DNA of 64,000 nucleotides from Limnospira fusiformis SAG 85.79. Lineage in GTDB: Bacteria; Cyanobacteriota; Cyanobacteriia; Cyanobacteriales; Microcoleaceae. The stretch spans positions 6,359,695-6,423,694 of the forward strand of contig NZ_CP051185.1 in assembly GCF_012516315.1 (NCBI RefSeq), written 5' to 3'. The notes beneath the pieces were generated by a model. That model had not been told where the DNA came from. It ran no database searches and saw only the letters and a program-made list of their open reading frames with translations. The first letter of the stretch is position 1. Every line of letters begins with the position of its first letter. Shown one piece after another: positions 36,150-46,026 of the stretch. The position numbers and the translations under genes are program-made.

Positions 36150-38021
36150 TCACCTAGACTGTTTTCGGATCTGTTTAACTTTTCTTCTCAGTTGCGATCG
36201 CTCAATACGAGCCATAACGCGGGTGACTAATTCCGGGCCAATAATTGGTTTAGTAATAAAATCATCTGCGCCAGCTTCAAAAACCCTTTGGATCATATCA
36301 GAACTTTGATGTCCAGTGACCACCAAAATTGGTAACTCTTCCCAAGCCGGGTCTTGTCGGACGACCTGACACAAATCCAAACCCGTATAGGTAGGCATTT
36401 GTACGTCTAAAATTAATAAATCCGGGAGAGTTTGGGTTAGGACTTGCCAAAATTGGTTAGGTTCTCTCAAGCAAATCAGATCAAATCCCCAGGGTTTGAG
36501 GATATTTCGCAAAACTTGCAAACAGATAGGATCATCTTCTACAATCAGAATCCGAGCATCTCGGCTGGGGGGTTTGGGGAGAACTTGGGCGATCGCTTCA
36601 AAAATGTATTGAGGCGTAACGGGTTTGTGCAAAAATCGTCTAGCCCCCAAACGCGCCGACATAATACGTTCCGACAGGTTATCCTCATAAGTAAAAATCA
36701 AAATAGGAATTTCCGGGAAACGTTGTCCGATGTTCTTGAGGAAATCAAATCCTGTCAAATCTTCCTCTGACAAATGGGGGTCTAATAAAATCGCATCAGG
36801 GAGAGTTTTGGTCAGCCACTGTCTAGCATTAGTCAAAGTGGAAACCGCTTCTATATTTAAGTTCCAAGCGCCAGCTTGACCTTGTAATTGTTCCGCTAAA
36901 CTTCGATCAGCATCAATCAGCAAAATTTGATTAGATGAAGCACAAATGTGGCAATATATCGGTTGAGGAGACTGGTTAATTTCATTACATAATTCCCGGA
37001 TTTTGTCTTGAATTATACTGATATTTTTATGTATAAAACATAAGCCATCATCATTTCTCAAGCAGTTTTCGATATCACGGGCTAATTCCGAACCTCGTTG
37101 ATAGCCAAAAGAACCCAAACTTCCTGCCAAATTATGAGCAATTTCCTGAGCCTTTTTTTGGGAAATTTCCGAGATAGAATCATCCGAATAATTAATTAAA
37201 AACAGGTTTTCTAAAAAACTTACCTCTTCGCCAAAAGAATTTTGATATTTAGCCAAAACTTCCTCAAGATTATGGGTGGATTTCGGCATTAAGGATGTTG
37301 AATTATCCAGATATTTCCCCGAATAATCTTCCGTTTCTGGGGGGGGATTTAAGCGATATCCCAAGCCATAGACAGTGGCGATAATATCTCCCATCATCCC
37401 CGCATCTTTCAGGGTTCGGCGCAGGTCTTTAATTAAATTAGTGACCGCATATTCGCTAGGTTCATTATCAAAAGACCAGAGTTGGTCGATAATATCCTGA
37501 CGGCTAAAAATCCGCTGTGGATTTTTCAGAAATAGCAAAAGTAAATTATAGGCTTTGGGCTTAATATCAACGGGTTGGTTATCATAATAAACCTGTGCAG
37601 AAGTTTCATTTACCTGCAACTTTTCCCAGGTCAATTGTAATGCTGATTGTGGTAAACTTTGCCTTCTTAATAAAGCCCTAATTCTCGCCAAAAGCTGAGA
37701 CGGACTGCAAGGTTTAGAAACAAAATCATCAGCGCCAGCATCTAATCCGGTAATGATATCCTCATTAAGATTGCGTACAGTTAAAAGCAAAATCGGTTTG
37801 AGAAAACCTTGCTCGCGCAATTGACGACAAATTGCTGGTCCATTGATTCCGGGAAGCATCCAGTCAAGGATAATTAAATCATAATTCCATTCTAAAGCGA
37901 GTTCCAATCCGGTATGACCATCAACCGCCAAGTCAACAATATAGTGATAGGCTTTTAACTCGTCAATCAGAGGAATAATTGCATTTCTATCATCCTCAAC
38001 AATTAAAATTTTCATGAACAT
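36150..38021 (-). CDS. multidomain response regulator REC-wHTH-Hpt-REC-REC
   Basis: A 623-aa protein. Domains in order: receiver with Asp53 (LIILDWMLPG, residues about 3-118), an OmpR-type winged helix (about 130-225), an Hpt domain with His296 in AHNLAGSLGSFG, a second receiver with Asp414 in ILLDPHL, and a third with Asp539 in LILDVQMP. The second receiver has DAD where most have an acidic pair, which is acceptable. The layout lets one protein both receive phosphate (three Asp), relay it (Hpt) and bind DNA. No kinase is adjacent. Met3 is an equally plausible start. Confidence 0.92.
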   Translation of the reverse strand: MFMKILIVEDDRNAIIPLIDELKAYHYIVDLAVDGHTGLELALEWNYDLIILDWMLPGINGPAICRQLREQGFLKPILLLTVRNLNEDIITGLDAGADDFVSKPCSPSQLLARIRALLRRQSLPQSALQLTWEKLQVNETSAQVYYDNQPVDIKPKAYNLLLLFLKNPQRIFSRQDIIDQLWSFDNEPSEYAVTNLIKDLRRTLKDAGMMGDIIATVYGLGYRLNPPPETEDYSGKYLDNSTSLMPKSTHNLEEVLAKYQNSFGEEVSFLENLFLINYSDDSISEISQKKAQEIAHNLAGSLGSFGYQRGSELARDIENCLRNDDGLCFIHKNISIIQDKIRELCNEINQSPQPIYCHICASSNQILLIDADRSLAEQLQGQAGAWNLNIEAVSTLTNARQWLTKTLPDAILLDPHLSEEDLTGFDFLKNIGQRFPEIPILIFTYEDNLSERIMSARLGARRFLHKPVTPQYIFEAIAQVLPKPPSRDARILIVEDDPICLQVLRNILKPWGFDLICLREPNQFWQVLTQTLPDLLILDVQMPTYTGLDLCQVVRQDPAWEELPILVVTGHQSSDMIQRVFEAGADDFITKPIIGPELVTRVMARIERSQLRRKVKQIRKQSR

Positions 38022-38130
38022 CTCCTACTGATGCTATCAGAAACTCTCTAACCCTGACTAACAAGATAGGAAACCGGATAGAAAACAGAAATAACTGTCT
38101 ACTATTAAGTTTCTCAACTCCTGACAAGTT

Positions 38131-40479
38131 TTACACAACTCGACAGACAAAGTTAAAGGTTCCCCAAGCATTAACATCTAGTGCGAGATTATCAGTAGAA
38201 ATCCCGGAACGTTCAACTCCTAGTTTACTAGCTTTTGCCAAATCTTCCAAGACAGCGCGGGAAACTTCCAAAGGATTAGATAGCAATTGCAGCCCATTTG
38301 GTGAACTTATGGAAGTTGGCTTTAAACCACGACTAATAGCTGGTAAAGTCTGAGTAAAAGGGAAATGACTAATAATTAGATAGGTTTCAATCAATCCAGC
38401 CGGACCCCGCACCAGTTCTCCTAGGGTTTCGGTGTTGCTAGTTCCGCCATTAACATTAGCTGGGGGGATACTCATGGTTTTACCAGCCTCTACCCGTAAA
38501 ACCTGGGGTAAAATCATAGAACTGTCTTCAGTCTCAACTATGGGAGGTCTAGTAGCATCATAAACGTATGTTTGACCACGACTGTCGAACAAAAACATGA
38601 TGAAATATAGGGGGAGTTCACCATTATTCTGCAATTGCATCTGAATGCGACTTTCCTTTGGTATAGTCGGTATACCAAAAGTTTCGGAACGGTGCGCTAA
38701 CCCTGGGGTAGAATTACTATGATTCGAGGCATTTAGGATGAGTTGTTCGGTTCCCTGATGGGATAAATCAGGGGTTTCTCGTTTAGCGATCGCCCTTGAC
38801 TGGGGAGTTAACATAGCCAGGGTAACTTTGGCTTTGAGTAAGTCGGAACGTTCATTTTCGGTCAGACGCAGCAACTTAGCGGCTAATCGAGTTTTCAATT
38901 GGGGAACTAATCGCTGTACGGCGACTTTTACGGCTTCTCCTCCTTCTCCGGCCGTATCAGGAAGCACCACTTGACCGGGGGAAAATAGACCATAATGCCC
39001 TTGGAATAATGAATTCAGGGGAGCAGTCGAATTTTGAGCAATAGTAGTATCCCGAACGCGACTCAGTAGATAATCCATGGGTTGGTCGTTGCTGGCGATA
39101 GAGACATCAGCAACACTAGACAAAGCACTGGTCGCATCGACCCTTTCAATGCGATCGAGTTTAGGGTCAAGACCAATTTTTAAGTCAATGTGGCGAGGTA
39201 AAACCCGAATAGTCTCTTTAATAAATTGGCCAGATTCAACGGCAGGTGACTTGATACCACCAACTTCTAATGTGAGTACCTCAGCGGTAGCGTGCAATGA
39301 GTTATATCCGCGAATTTGAAGTTTTGGCAGCACCTTAGATTCTGTACTCTCAGTGTTTGGTACAATGGCAAATAGGGAATTAACATCTCCCGATTCCAGT
39401 ACACAGCCAGGTAAACCCGCTAGTAGCAATTCCGTACTTTTTCCATCCCCCGTCACGGTCGTAACAATTCCATCGACTGGGGGTGATTTTAGTGGTAGCT
39501 TAATCATGGGTGAAGGCGAGTCTTCAGTCATTCTCCCTTGACGCTGAAGCTGAGGTTGCTGGTTCGGTCCGGTGATACGTTCTACGGCTCCGGCTACACG
39601 ACCTAGACTTTCTTTCAGGTCGGAGGTGGCTGTCGCATTCCAGAGAGTTTGAGTCAGGCTATAGGTAAATAATCCGGCCCTGAGTCCAGACCAATTGGTT
39701 TCTGTGGCTATTTGGGTGGGTGTGCTGGCTGCTAATACTATACCAGGCAATTCACCGCGACGACGCTGTTCTAGTTCTTTGGGGTCGATTTGGTGGCGCT
39801 GTAGTAATTCTTGTTGTCGGGTAATGGTGCGATCGCTAATTTGGCGAGAATTGGGACTGGCGGCTGTCCGGATTCTCAGGACTCCCTGTTGAGAATAACC
39901 AGGATAAACATAACTGGTATCCAGAATTGTGACTACTTGTTGAGTCCTCAGCGATCGCAGTAATAACCACAGGGTATCCTCCATAATATCGTTAATTGGT
40001 TCCCCCATGCGGTCTTGGGTAACATCAACCGGAATTAGGGAGTGCTTGATAGTCGGTTCATCGGGGTTTTGATTAGTATCAGCTACATGGCTGCCATAGC
40101 CGCTATAATGAAAGACTACCAAATCCCCTGGTTGCGCTTGGTTAATCAGATGTTCTATAAAGCTAGTTTCGATATTTTCCCTCGTCGCTTCCTTATCAGT
40201 CAAGGCGAGGATATCTGAGGGGTTAAACCCAAATCTACCGATTAATAGTTCCCGCTGTAATTCTACATCCGTGACACATCCCGATAACGGTTCTATATGA
40301 CGTTGGGAGACTTTCGGATATTGATTGATACCCACTAGCAGAGCCAGTTTCCGATGGTTGGGTTGTGCGATCGCCTGCTGGTAGCGATCGCCTAGTTGCC
40401 ACCAAGCCACCTCACTTAGTCCCAACCCTGCCAGTAGCATACCCGATCTGTTTAGAAATTGCCGTCGCTTTAATGCCAT
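38131..40479 (-). CDS. caspase-family protein with Tyr/Ser in place of the His/Cys dyad
   Basis: A 782-aa protein with an N-terminal twin-arginine-type signal (RRQFLN then hydrophobic) and a caspase p20-like fold at about 42-195. The catalytic His position reads SGYGS (Tyr128) and the Cys position reads LDTSY (Ser189), so the canonical dyad is absent. Such YS-type orthocaspase homologues are known in cyanobacteria and are thought to be non-proteolytic. The C-terminal part (about 620-720) resembles DUF4384, common after such domains. It is probably exported or membrane-linked and may act as a scaffold or regulator. No partner gene is adjacent. Confidence 0.88.
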   Translation of the reverse strand: MALKRRQFLNRSGMLLAGLGLSEVAWWQLGDRYQQAIAQPNHRKLALLVGINQYPKVSQRHIEPLSGCVTDVELQRELLIGRFGFNPSDILALTDKEATRENIETSFIEHLINQAQPGDLVVFHYSGYGSHVADTNQNPDEPTIKHSLIPVDVTQDRMGEPINDIMEDTLWLLLRSLRTQQVVTILDTSYVYPGYSQQGVLRIRTAASPNSRQISDRTITRQQELLQRHQIDPKELEQRRRGELPGIVLAASTPTQIATETNWSGLRAGLFTYSLTQTLWNATATSDLKESLGRVAGAVERITGPNQQPQLQRQGRMTEDSPSPMIKLPLKSPPVDGIVTTVTGDGKSTELLLAGLPGCVLESGDVNSLFAIVPNTESTESKVLPKLQIRGYNSLHATAEVLTLEVGGIKSPAVESGQFIKETIRVLPRHIDLKIGLDPKLDRIERVDATSALSSVADVSIASNDQPMDYLLSRVRDTTIAQNSTAPLNSLFQGHYGLFSPGQVVLPDTAGEGGEAVKVAVQRLVPQLKTRLAAKLLRLTENERSDLLKAKVTLAMLTPQSRAIAKRETPDLSHQGTEQLILNASNHSNSTPGLAHRSETFGIPTIPKESRIQMQLQNNGELPLYFIMFLFDSRGQTYVYDATRPPIVETEDSSMILPQVLRVEAGKTMSIPPANVNGGTSNTETLGELVRGPAGLIETYLIISHFPFTQTLPAISRGLKPTSISSPNGLQLLSNPLEVSRAVLEDLAKASKLGVERSGISTDNLALDVNAWGTFNFVCRVV

Positions 40480-40929
40480 GATCTATTATTCCTAATCCAT
40501 CTATACCCTGAAACTTAAATCCATCAAGGCTGACCAAATTCTCTAAATCTAGTCACGCGTTTTTGTTGTAATGGGATTAAATGCCGTAAATTAACTTTTA
40601 TTCCCATCAACATTATTATCTAAAATAGGATATTTTTTTTCTGAAAATTAGACCCCTGATATTGCAAAACAAAATCTGCCACTAATTACCCTCCTGATAG
40701 TCCTTGTGTCTCACTCCTATAACTAGATAATATCGCACCCAACAAAGTGATAATTTCCCAGACACGGGGAGGTGAATGTTTTTTGTGTTCATAACCAGAG
40801 AGCTGAGAACCTGCGCCTGAGATAGTTGTACAATAGCCTGGGGGCTTTCCCGCCGATGAAATTCGGTTGAACCCGATCCCTACATTTTTATCCTAGCGCG
40901 TACTCTGCCATTGTCGAGAATTTTCTACT
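40480..40929. other. intergenic region upstream of the caspase-like gene
   Basis: No gene is visible in about 450 bp. It is AT-rich near 40600-40700 and must hold the promoter of the caspase-like gene and the 3' end region of sat. Confidence 0.5.
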
Positions 40930-40958
40930 CCCCCCTCCCAGAGACGGGGATAGGGGGG
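40930..40958 (-). terminator. hairpin downstream of sat
   Basis: CCCCCC (40930-40935) and GGGGGG (40953-40958) close a stem-loop 10 bp after the sat stop codon. It is not followed by a T run on the minus strand, so it is a candidate weak terminator. Confidence 0.4.
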
Positions 40959-40968
40959 TTTGGTGAAA

Positions 40969-42147
40969 TTATGCTTCTGAGGGAACCCTCATGGCCTTAA
41001 TTAGTTCCGCCGCCACTTCTGGACGAGAAAACTCTGGGGGTGGCATTTCCCCCCGTCGCAGCATTTCCCGAACCTTGGTTCCTGATAAGTGAATCCGTTG
41101 TTCTGGGTTACTGGGGCTAGTTTTACTGGTAGCCATACCCTTAGTCAATGTGCAATAGAAGGCGTGTTCAAACTTCATGGGAGTAATACCCAATTCTGCT
41201 GGTTCAAACTCATCAAAGATGTGCTGGGCATCATAGGTTCCATAATAGTCCCCCACTCCCGCATGATCACGCCCGACAATAAAGTGGGTACAGCCGTAAT
41301 TTTTGCGGACCATAGCATGAAAAATCGCTTCCCTCGGTCCAGCATAACGCATAGCAGCCGGATTAATCGCTAAAATCACCCGATTTTGAGGATAGTAGCG
41401 TTCCATCAAGATTTCATAACAACGCATCCGCACATCAGCCGGAATATCATCAGACTTAGTAGCGCCAACCAGAGGATGGAGAAATAGACCATCAACAGTT
41501 TCTAGGGCGCATTTTTGAATATACTCGTGGGCGCGGTGAATAGGGTTGCGAGTCTGAAACCCGACGATGGTTTTCCATTCCCTTTCTCGGAAGAGTGAAC
41601 GACTATCAGCGGGGTCAATTTGATAGTTGGGAAACAAAGGGTGCGCTTCTCGTTTGAGTAACCATACAGGACCGGCGAGATTGACCGGACCTTGCTCATA
41701 AACTACCTTTACTCCCGGATGTTTGTTATCATTAGTGCGATAGACGTGGATGGCTTCCTGTTCTTTATCATAGGTGTATTTTTGGGTGAGTTCCAGAACT
41801 CCTACAAATTTACCCTCTGGTGAGTCCAGACGAATTAGGCTGCCTTCGGACAAATGCGCCGCTTCCTCTTCGGTAACCGATAGGGTGATGGGAACAGACC
41901 AGGGTAGTCCGTTACTCAGTCGCATATTATGGACGACATTGGTATAGTCCTCCTGTTCCATAAACCCGGTTAGGGGACTGAAACCACCGATCGCAATTAG
42001 TTCTAAATCGGACTGCGATCGCTCGTCAAGTTGTACTCTGGGGAGAGTATCCGCTTTGTCTAGGAGTTCGGCCCGTTGTTCGGCACTAGCCATGCGATTA
42101 ATTAGCTTTCCACCGTGGGGCGCGATAGCATCTTGATGATGAGCCAA
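40969..42147 (-). CDS. sat: ATP sulfurylase (sulfate adenylyltransferase)
   Basis: A 392-aa enzyme making adenosine 5'-phosphosulfate from ATP and sulfate in assimilatory sulfate reduction. The nucleotide-binding QTRNPIHRAHEY motif is present, followed by the GRDHAGVGDYY motif and the SGTKVREMLRRGE end. It is the single-domain type with no APS kinase fusion. No cys genes are adjacent. It stands alone on the minus strand. Length matches the short bacterial and cyanobacterial form. Confidence 0.96.
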   Translation of the reverse strand: MAHHQDAIAPHGGKLINRMASAEQRAELLDKADTLPRVQLDERSQSDLELIAIGGFSPLTGFMEQEDYTNVVHNMRLSNGLPWSVPITLSVTEEEAAHLSEGSLIRLDSPEGKFVGVLELTQKYTYDKEQEAIHVYRTNDNKHPGVKVVYEQGPVNLAGPVWLLKREAHPLFPNYQIDPADSRSLFREREWKTIVGFQTRNPIHRAHEYIQKCALETVDGLFLHPLVGATKSDDIPADVRMRCYEILMERYYPQNRVILAINPAAMRYAGPREAIFHAMVRKNYGCTHFIVGRDHAGVGDYYGTYDAQHIFDEFEPAELGITPMKFEHAFYCTLTKGMATSKTSPSNPEQRIHLSGTKVREMLRRGEMPPPEFSRPEVAAELIKAMRVPSEA

Positions 42148-42449
42148 GGTAACCTCTAATAGTTAACTACAGATTGAACTAAATCGATTCATTTTTATTC
42201 AATCTCCTATTTTACCCCTTGCTGTGAACTTAAATATGGGGGGCTGTACCTTATACGGCTCATGGTCCTCCCTGGGAACTTGATTGGGAACTTTGTGATC
42301 ACCAATATCGACTATAAACTTGGTCAATCCTATTGACAAAATGGTAGTATATATGTATGGGTAAATGAACCAGGATTTTCGTTAGTCTGAAACCGTAATC
42401 ATTTCCCATGGGGCTGTCAATTAATCTGAAAATTATGGAGAATTGAGCA
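42148..42449. other. divergent promoter region, sat and secreted protein
   Basis: 302 bp that should contain two divergent promoters. The middle is AT-rich, with gtatatatgtatgg near 42345. No operator-like dyad was identified. Confidence 0.4.
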
Positions 42450-42938
42450 ATGAAAGGTATTTTGGTTCTGACAACGTTTCTACTAGCCGGAGGATTACAA
42501 CTCCCGGCTAACTCTATGATTTCCTATGGTAATTCTACTCAACAAGCTACCAGAGGAGAAGCGGGATTGACGATCGCTAATCGGAATGCTAATCGGAATG
42601 CTAATCGGAATGCTAATCGGAATAATGATGATTGGCGGCGACAATTTGAGCGAGATTTTGAAGAATATAGCCGGCGGCGACATGAGCAGCTAGAATCGGA
42701 AATGCGAGATGAGATGAACAAGCCCCACAATCAGCGTTTGTCTCAAAGCCAAAAAGAACGGGTGATTAGAGAAGCTCACCAGGAATTAGAACGCACCCTC
42801 AGTCGTGAGAAACAGGAATGGGAAAAGCGCTATCGCGACAACTTTGAAAGAATGCGCGATCGCCAAGACCGCTATAATCGCGGTGACCGTCATAATCGCC
42901 ATGACCGTTATAATCGCTATGACCGTTATAATCGCTAA
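42450..42938 (+). CDS. small exported protein with low-complexity Asn-Arg repeats
   Basis: A 162-aa protein. Residues 1-23 look like a signal peptide. Residues 43-58 are a run of Asn-Arg-Asn-Ala repeats encoded by four 12-bp units. The middle is a highly charged amphipathic helix rich in Arg and Glu. The C-terminus repeats Asp-Arg-Tyr-Asn-Arg six or so times, encoded by 18-bp repeats. The protein is very basic and is probably disordered at both ends. No family is recognised. It could bind acidic surface polymers, but that is speculation from composition. Confidence 0.65.
   Translation: MKGILVLTTFLLAGGLQLPANSMISYGNSTQQATRGEAGLTIANRNANRNANRNANRNNDDWRRQFERDFEEYSRRRHEQLESEMRDEMNKPHNQRLSQSQKERVIREAHQELERTLSREKQEWEKRYRDNFERMRDRQDRYNRGDRHNRHDRYNRYDRYNR
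42576..42623 (+). repeat. 12-bp coding microsatellite, four copies
   Basis: Four identical gctaatcggaat units inside the exported-protein gene encode the Asn-Arg/Asn-Ala repeat. Changes in copy number would stay in frame. Confidence 0.9.
42860..42936 (+). repeat. 18-bp coding repeat at the 3' end of the exported-protein gene
   Basis: Near-identical 18-bp units built around gaccgttataatcgctat encode the Asp-Arg-Tyr-Asn-Arg-Tyr repeats; early units are more diverged than the last two. Confidence 0.75.
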
Positions 42939-42979
42939 TACCTAGGTAATTGATGGATAATGAAACCCTCTAAATCTGG

Positions 42980-43000
42980 CTCTCCCGAACTCTGGGAGAG
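42980..43000. terminator. hairpin downstream of the exported-protein gene
   Basis: CTCTCCC / GGGAGAG is a perfect 7-bp stem with a 7-nt loop, 42 bp after the stop. It lacks a T run. Confidence 0.4.
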
Positions 43001-43205
43001 GGCTGGTCCGGGTAGTTGCTGATGTGGTAGCCTTGAAAAAATAGGTCGCCCCTACTGTGGGTGTAGGGCGGGTTGGGCAATCTTTTCTGTGGGAATTGAG
43101 GATTGACAGCAGAACCCGCCCCGACATCATGGTTAATGTGATGTTCAATTGTCCATGGTCTAGTATATACTGGGTGGGATGGTGGAAACTTGTAATTGAT
43201 TGAGA

Positions 43206-43421
43206 ATGGAACGTTCTAAAGTAGTTGCCTATATTACCGGAGCCATTTCGATTATTTTAGCGATCGCTTATTTGTTATTGGTGAGCATCCTAGACTTCCG
43301 TGGAGAAATGCTCCCCGCCCCCCAAAGCCAAGTCACCGGGGAGATATCAATAGCCTCCGTTTCGATTTCTGGTGAAGCAATGCACCCAGGGGGCGGAAGT
43401 CAAACCGGCTTCTATGGGTAG
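43206..43421 (+). CDS. small single-span membrane protein
   Basis: A 71-aa protein starting at the ATG at 43206; a TTG two codons earlier also opens the frame. It has a short charged N-terminus, one transmembrane helix at about 8-30 and a polar tail. The opening MERSKVVAYITGAIS is typical of a small conserved cyanobacterial membrane-protein family with no known function. A terminator follows directly, supporting a real gene. Confidence 0.65.
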   Translation: MERSKVVAYITGAISIILAIAYLLLVSILDFRGEMLPAPQSQVTGEISIASVSISGEAMHPGGGSQTGFYG

Positions 43422-43447
43422 CCACAAGGCTGGCTGGGGCTTTTTTT
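43420..43447 (+). terminator. intrinsic terminator of the small membrane-protein gene
   Basis: AGCC near the stop codon and GGCT just before seven T bases close a G+C-rich stem; a nested GCCA/TGGC pairing is also possible. This is the clearest intrinsic terminator in the window. Confidence 0.65.
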
Positions 43448-43668
43448 GTCAGACCGAGACATTAGGGCGCGGACATTGGGCCTCAATGTAATTCTAAGCA
43501 TATTCATCGCGCCTCTAGCCGCCGATTCCTTTTGACAGCCCCCTGGGGTGGTTTAGCTGCTGATTGGTTCCCTCTTTGGCGGCGGACTGTTAACCCGTTC
43601 AATTTTCTGTTAAGTTTTATAAAGTAGGTGTGAGTTAACCCGAAATTGGGACTTTTTCAGGGCCGAGA

Positions 43669-45855
43669 ATGGATATACAGCAGTTAAAAGACCAGCAGAT
43701 CTTGATTTTAAACCAGATTGATCAGGCGATCGCCCTATTTGACAGCAGCGATCGCCTAATCCTATTCAATCCCCAACTCGCCGCCATTTGGGGAATTTCT
43801 GTTGACCAACTCGCCGCCCAACCCTCCCTCGATGACATTTGTGCTGAAATCACCTCCAAAAAACTTTGGTTAAAGCCAGACTGGGAACACCTGAGACAAA
43901 CCCTGCGCGACTGCGTGAGAGGCGAAATCTCATTTTGCATCCAACAACATAATCAAATCTATCTCGAAGTCCACAGCCAGACCACAGCATCAGGGGGACG
44001 TTTACTCACCTTTAGAGATATCACAGACCATCGCAACACCCAACTGAGCCTCAATACCGAAGTGCGACGACTAAGATTTCTGTTGGGACTAAACGAACGC
44101 CTCCAAGACTCCGATAACCTCGATAACATCGCCCAATTTGCGCTCAACTATCTAGTACACACCACCAATGCAGCCTTTGGGGATGTCAAAGTAATTTTAG
44201 GAGAGGGAGAGAATCGCATCACTGGGATGCTAGGAAACCAAATTTCCGGTCATTTTGTGGCCACCTATGGAGAACCCGCCGTCGCCGAAATGAAAGCCGC
44301 ATTAAGCCAAGGAATCCCCTACGGCGAGGGTCTACTGTGGGATGTAGTTAGAACAGGTGAACCGAGATTTGTCAGAGACTACGCCAACCATCCCAAAGCC
44401 TTCTCCCCCTTTCGTCATCCCGGAATTGGTCAACTAGGAATTTTTCCCATTCCCGCTACCAACGGAGAAATCATCGGCGTGTTGACCCTCGAATCACGGG
44501 ATCTCACCAAAATGCAGGAATATCCGCAATTAGATATGTTATTTGCCGCCTGTCGAACCCTGGGAACCGCCATAGAACGCGCCGAAGCCCAAGAACGCTT
44601 GCGTCAAAGCAACGAAAAATTAGAACGCGCCTCTCAACTGAAATCCGAATTTTTAGCCTCCATGTCTCACGAATTACGCACCCCCCTTAACAGCGTTTTA
44701 GGCTTTGCGGATTTACTCAAACGCCAAAACTCTGGAACTCTCAACTCTCGCCAGCTTAACCAAGTCCAATTTATCGAAAAAAGTGGTTGGCACTTGTTGC
44801 ATTTGATCAACGACATTCTGGATCTATCCAAAATAGAATCTGGCAAAACCGAGTTAAACCTGGAGTCCGTTAACATCCACGAACTCTGTAGCGAGTGTCT
44901 GAAAATGGTTCAACCTCGGGCTGATAAAAAATGTCTAGCCCTGTCTTTAGAATCAGACTACCGCATCACCCAAGTTTTGTTAGATAAGCGACGGGTCAGA
45001 CAAATTATGATTAATTTGCTCTCCAATGCCATTAAATTTACCCCAGAAGGTGGTAGAGTGCGACTAAGCGGACACCTAGCTTATGGCTCTCAGATAGAAG
45101 GAGACTATCGCCCTGACTGTTCTCCCATTAATGACAGTACCCCTTATTTATGTTTGGAAGTACAGGACTCTGGTATTGGCATTCCCCAGAACAGATGGCA
45201 TTTATTATTTCAGCCTTTCCAACAGATAGATTCTTCCCTAACTCGTCGCCATGAAGGTACCGGATTGGGGTTGCTTCTAACTAAGCGTTTGGCAGAATTG
45301 CACGGCGGCACGGTATCTTTGCAGTCTCAGGTTAATCAAGGCAGTCGCTTCCGGGTATGGCTACCCCTAACTGAGATGCGACAGGAATTAGCCAAAAATT
45401 ATAATCCTGAACCGGAAAGCCGGGAGGTAATTACACCAGAACCGGAAACCCCTAAGTTACATCAGGTAGACTGCCCTCGGATTTTGGTGGTGGAAGACCA
45501 GATTTTTAATCAGTTATTAATTACTGAAGTTTTGGAATTGGAAGGGTATCAGGTCGAGTTGATTGCTGATGGTTATACAATGTTGGATATGATTAACTCC
45601 ACTCTGGCAAAACCCGAAATGCTGCCTGATCTGATTTTAATGGATATTCAACTACCGGAAGTTGATGGCTTTGAACTGATACGCCAACTTAAACAAAGCA
45701 GTTTATGGAAAGTCGTTCCGGTGGTCGCAGTGACCGCTATGGTCATGTCGGGCGATCGTGAACGCTGTCTGGCTGCTGGGGCTGATGGTTATTTGAGTAA
45801 ACCCCTTGATGTTGACCAGGTATTGGCAACTGTCAAAAAGTTCGTCGAGTCTTAG
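43669..45855 (+). CDS. hybrid histidine kinase PAS-GAF-HisKA-HATPase-REC
   Basis: A 728-aa cytoplasmic kinase. It has an N-terminal PAS (about 8-125), GAF (about 140-305), HisKA with His334 in MSHELRTP, HATPase_c with the DSGIGIP and GTGLGL boxes, and a receiver with Asp659 in LILMDIQLP. No chromophore Cys was obvious in the GAF region, so it is not clearly a phytochrome-type sensor. The gene is followed 171 bp later by a REC-cyclase on the same strand, a plausible phosphorelay partner. Confidence 0.93.
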   Translation: MDIQQLKDQQILILNQIDQAIALFDSSDRLILFNPQLAAIWGISVDQLAAQPSLDDICAEITSKKLWLKPDWEHLRQTLRDCVRGEISFCIQQHNQIYLEVHSQTTASGGRLLTFRDITDHRNTQLSLNTEVRRLRFLLGLNERLQDSDNLDNIAQFALNYLVHTTNAAFGDVKVILGEGENRITGMLGNQISGHFVATYGEPAVAEMKAALSQGIPYGEGLLWDVVRTGEPRFVRDYANHPKAFSPFRHPGIGQLGIFPIPATNGEIIGVLTLESRDLTKMQEYPQLDMLFAACRTLGTAIERAEAQERLRQSNEKLERASQLKSEFLASMSHELRTPLNSVLGFADLLKRQNSGTLNSRQLNQVQFIEKSGWHLLHLINDILDLSKIESGKTELNLESVNIHELCSECLKMVQPRADKKCLALSLESDYRITQVLLDKRRVRQIMINLLSNAIKFTPEGGRVRLSGHLAYGSQIEGDYRPDCSPINDSTPYLCLEVQDSGIGIPQNRWHLLFQPFQQIDSSLTRRHEGTGLGLLLTKRLAELHGGTVSLQSQVNQGSRFRVWLPLTEMRQELAKNYNPEPESREVITPEPETPKLHQVDCPRILVVEDQIFNQLLITEVLELEGYQVELIADGYTMLDMINSTLAKPEMLPDLILMDIQLPEVDGFELIRQLKQSSLWKVVPVVAVTAMVMSGDRERCLAAGADGYLSKPLDVDQVLATVKKFVES

Positions 45856-46026
45856 GACAACAGCCCTAAGTGAGTATAGCTACCTAATGACTTATTTTAA
45901 TACGGGTTGGTAGGGGCATCTACTGAAAGATACAATTATCAATGTTTATACAGCCATGTTGGCATATCTATCAGTCGATTTTGTGAATTTACTCTGTATT
46001 AAACAGTTACCCCCACCGTTTTACCT

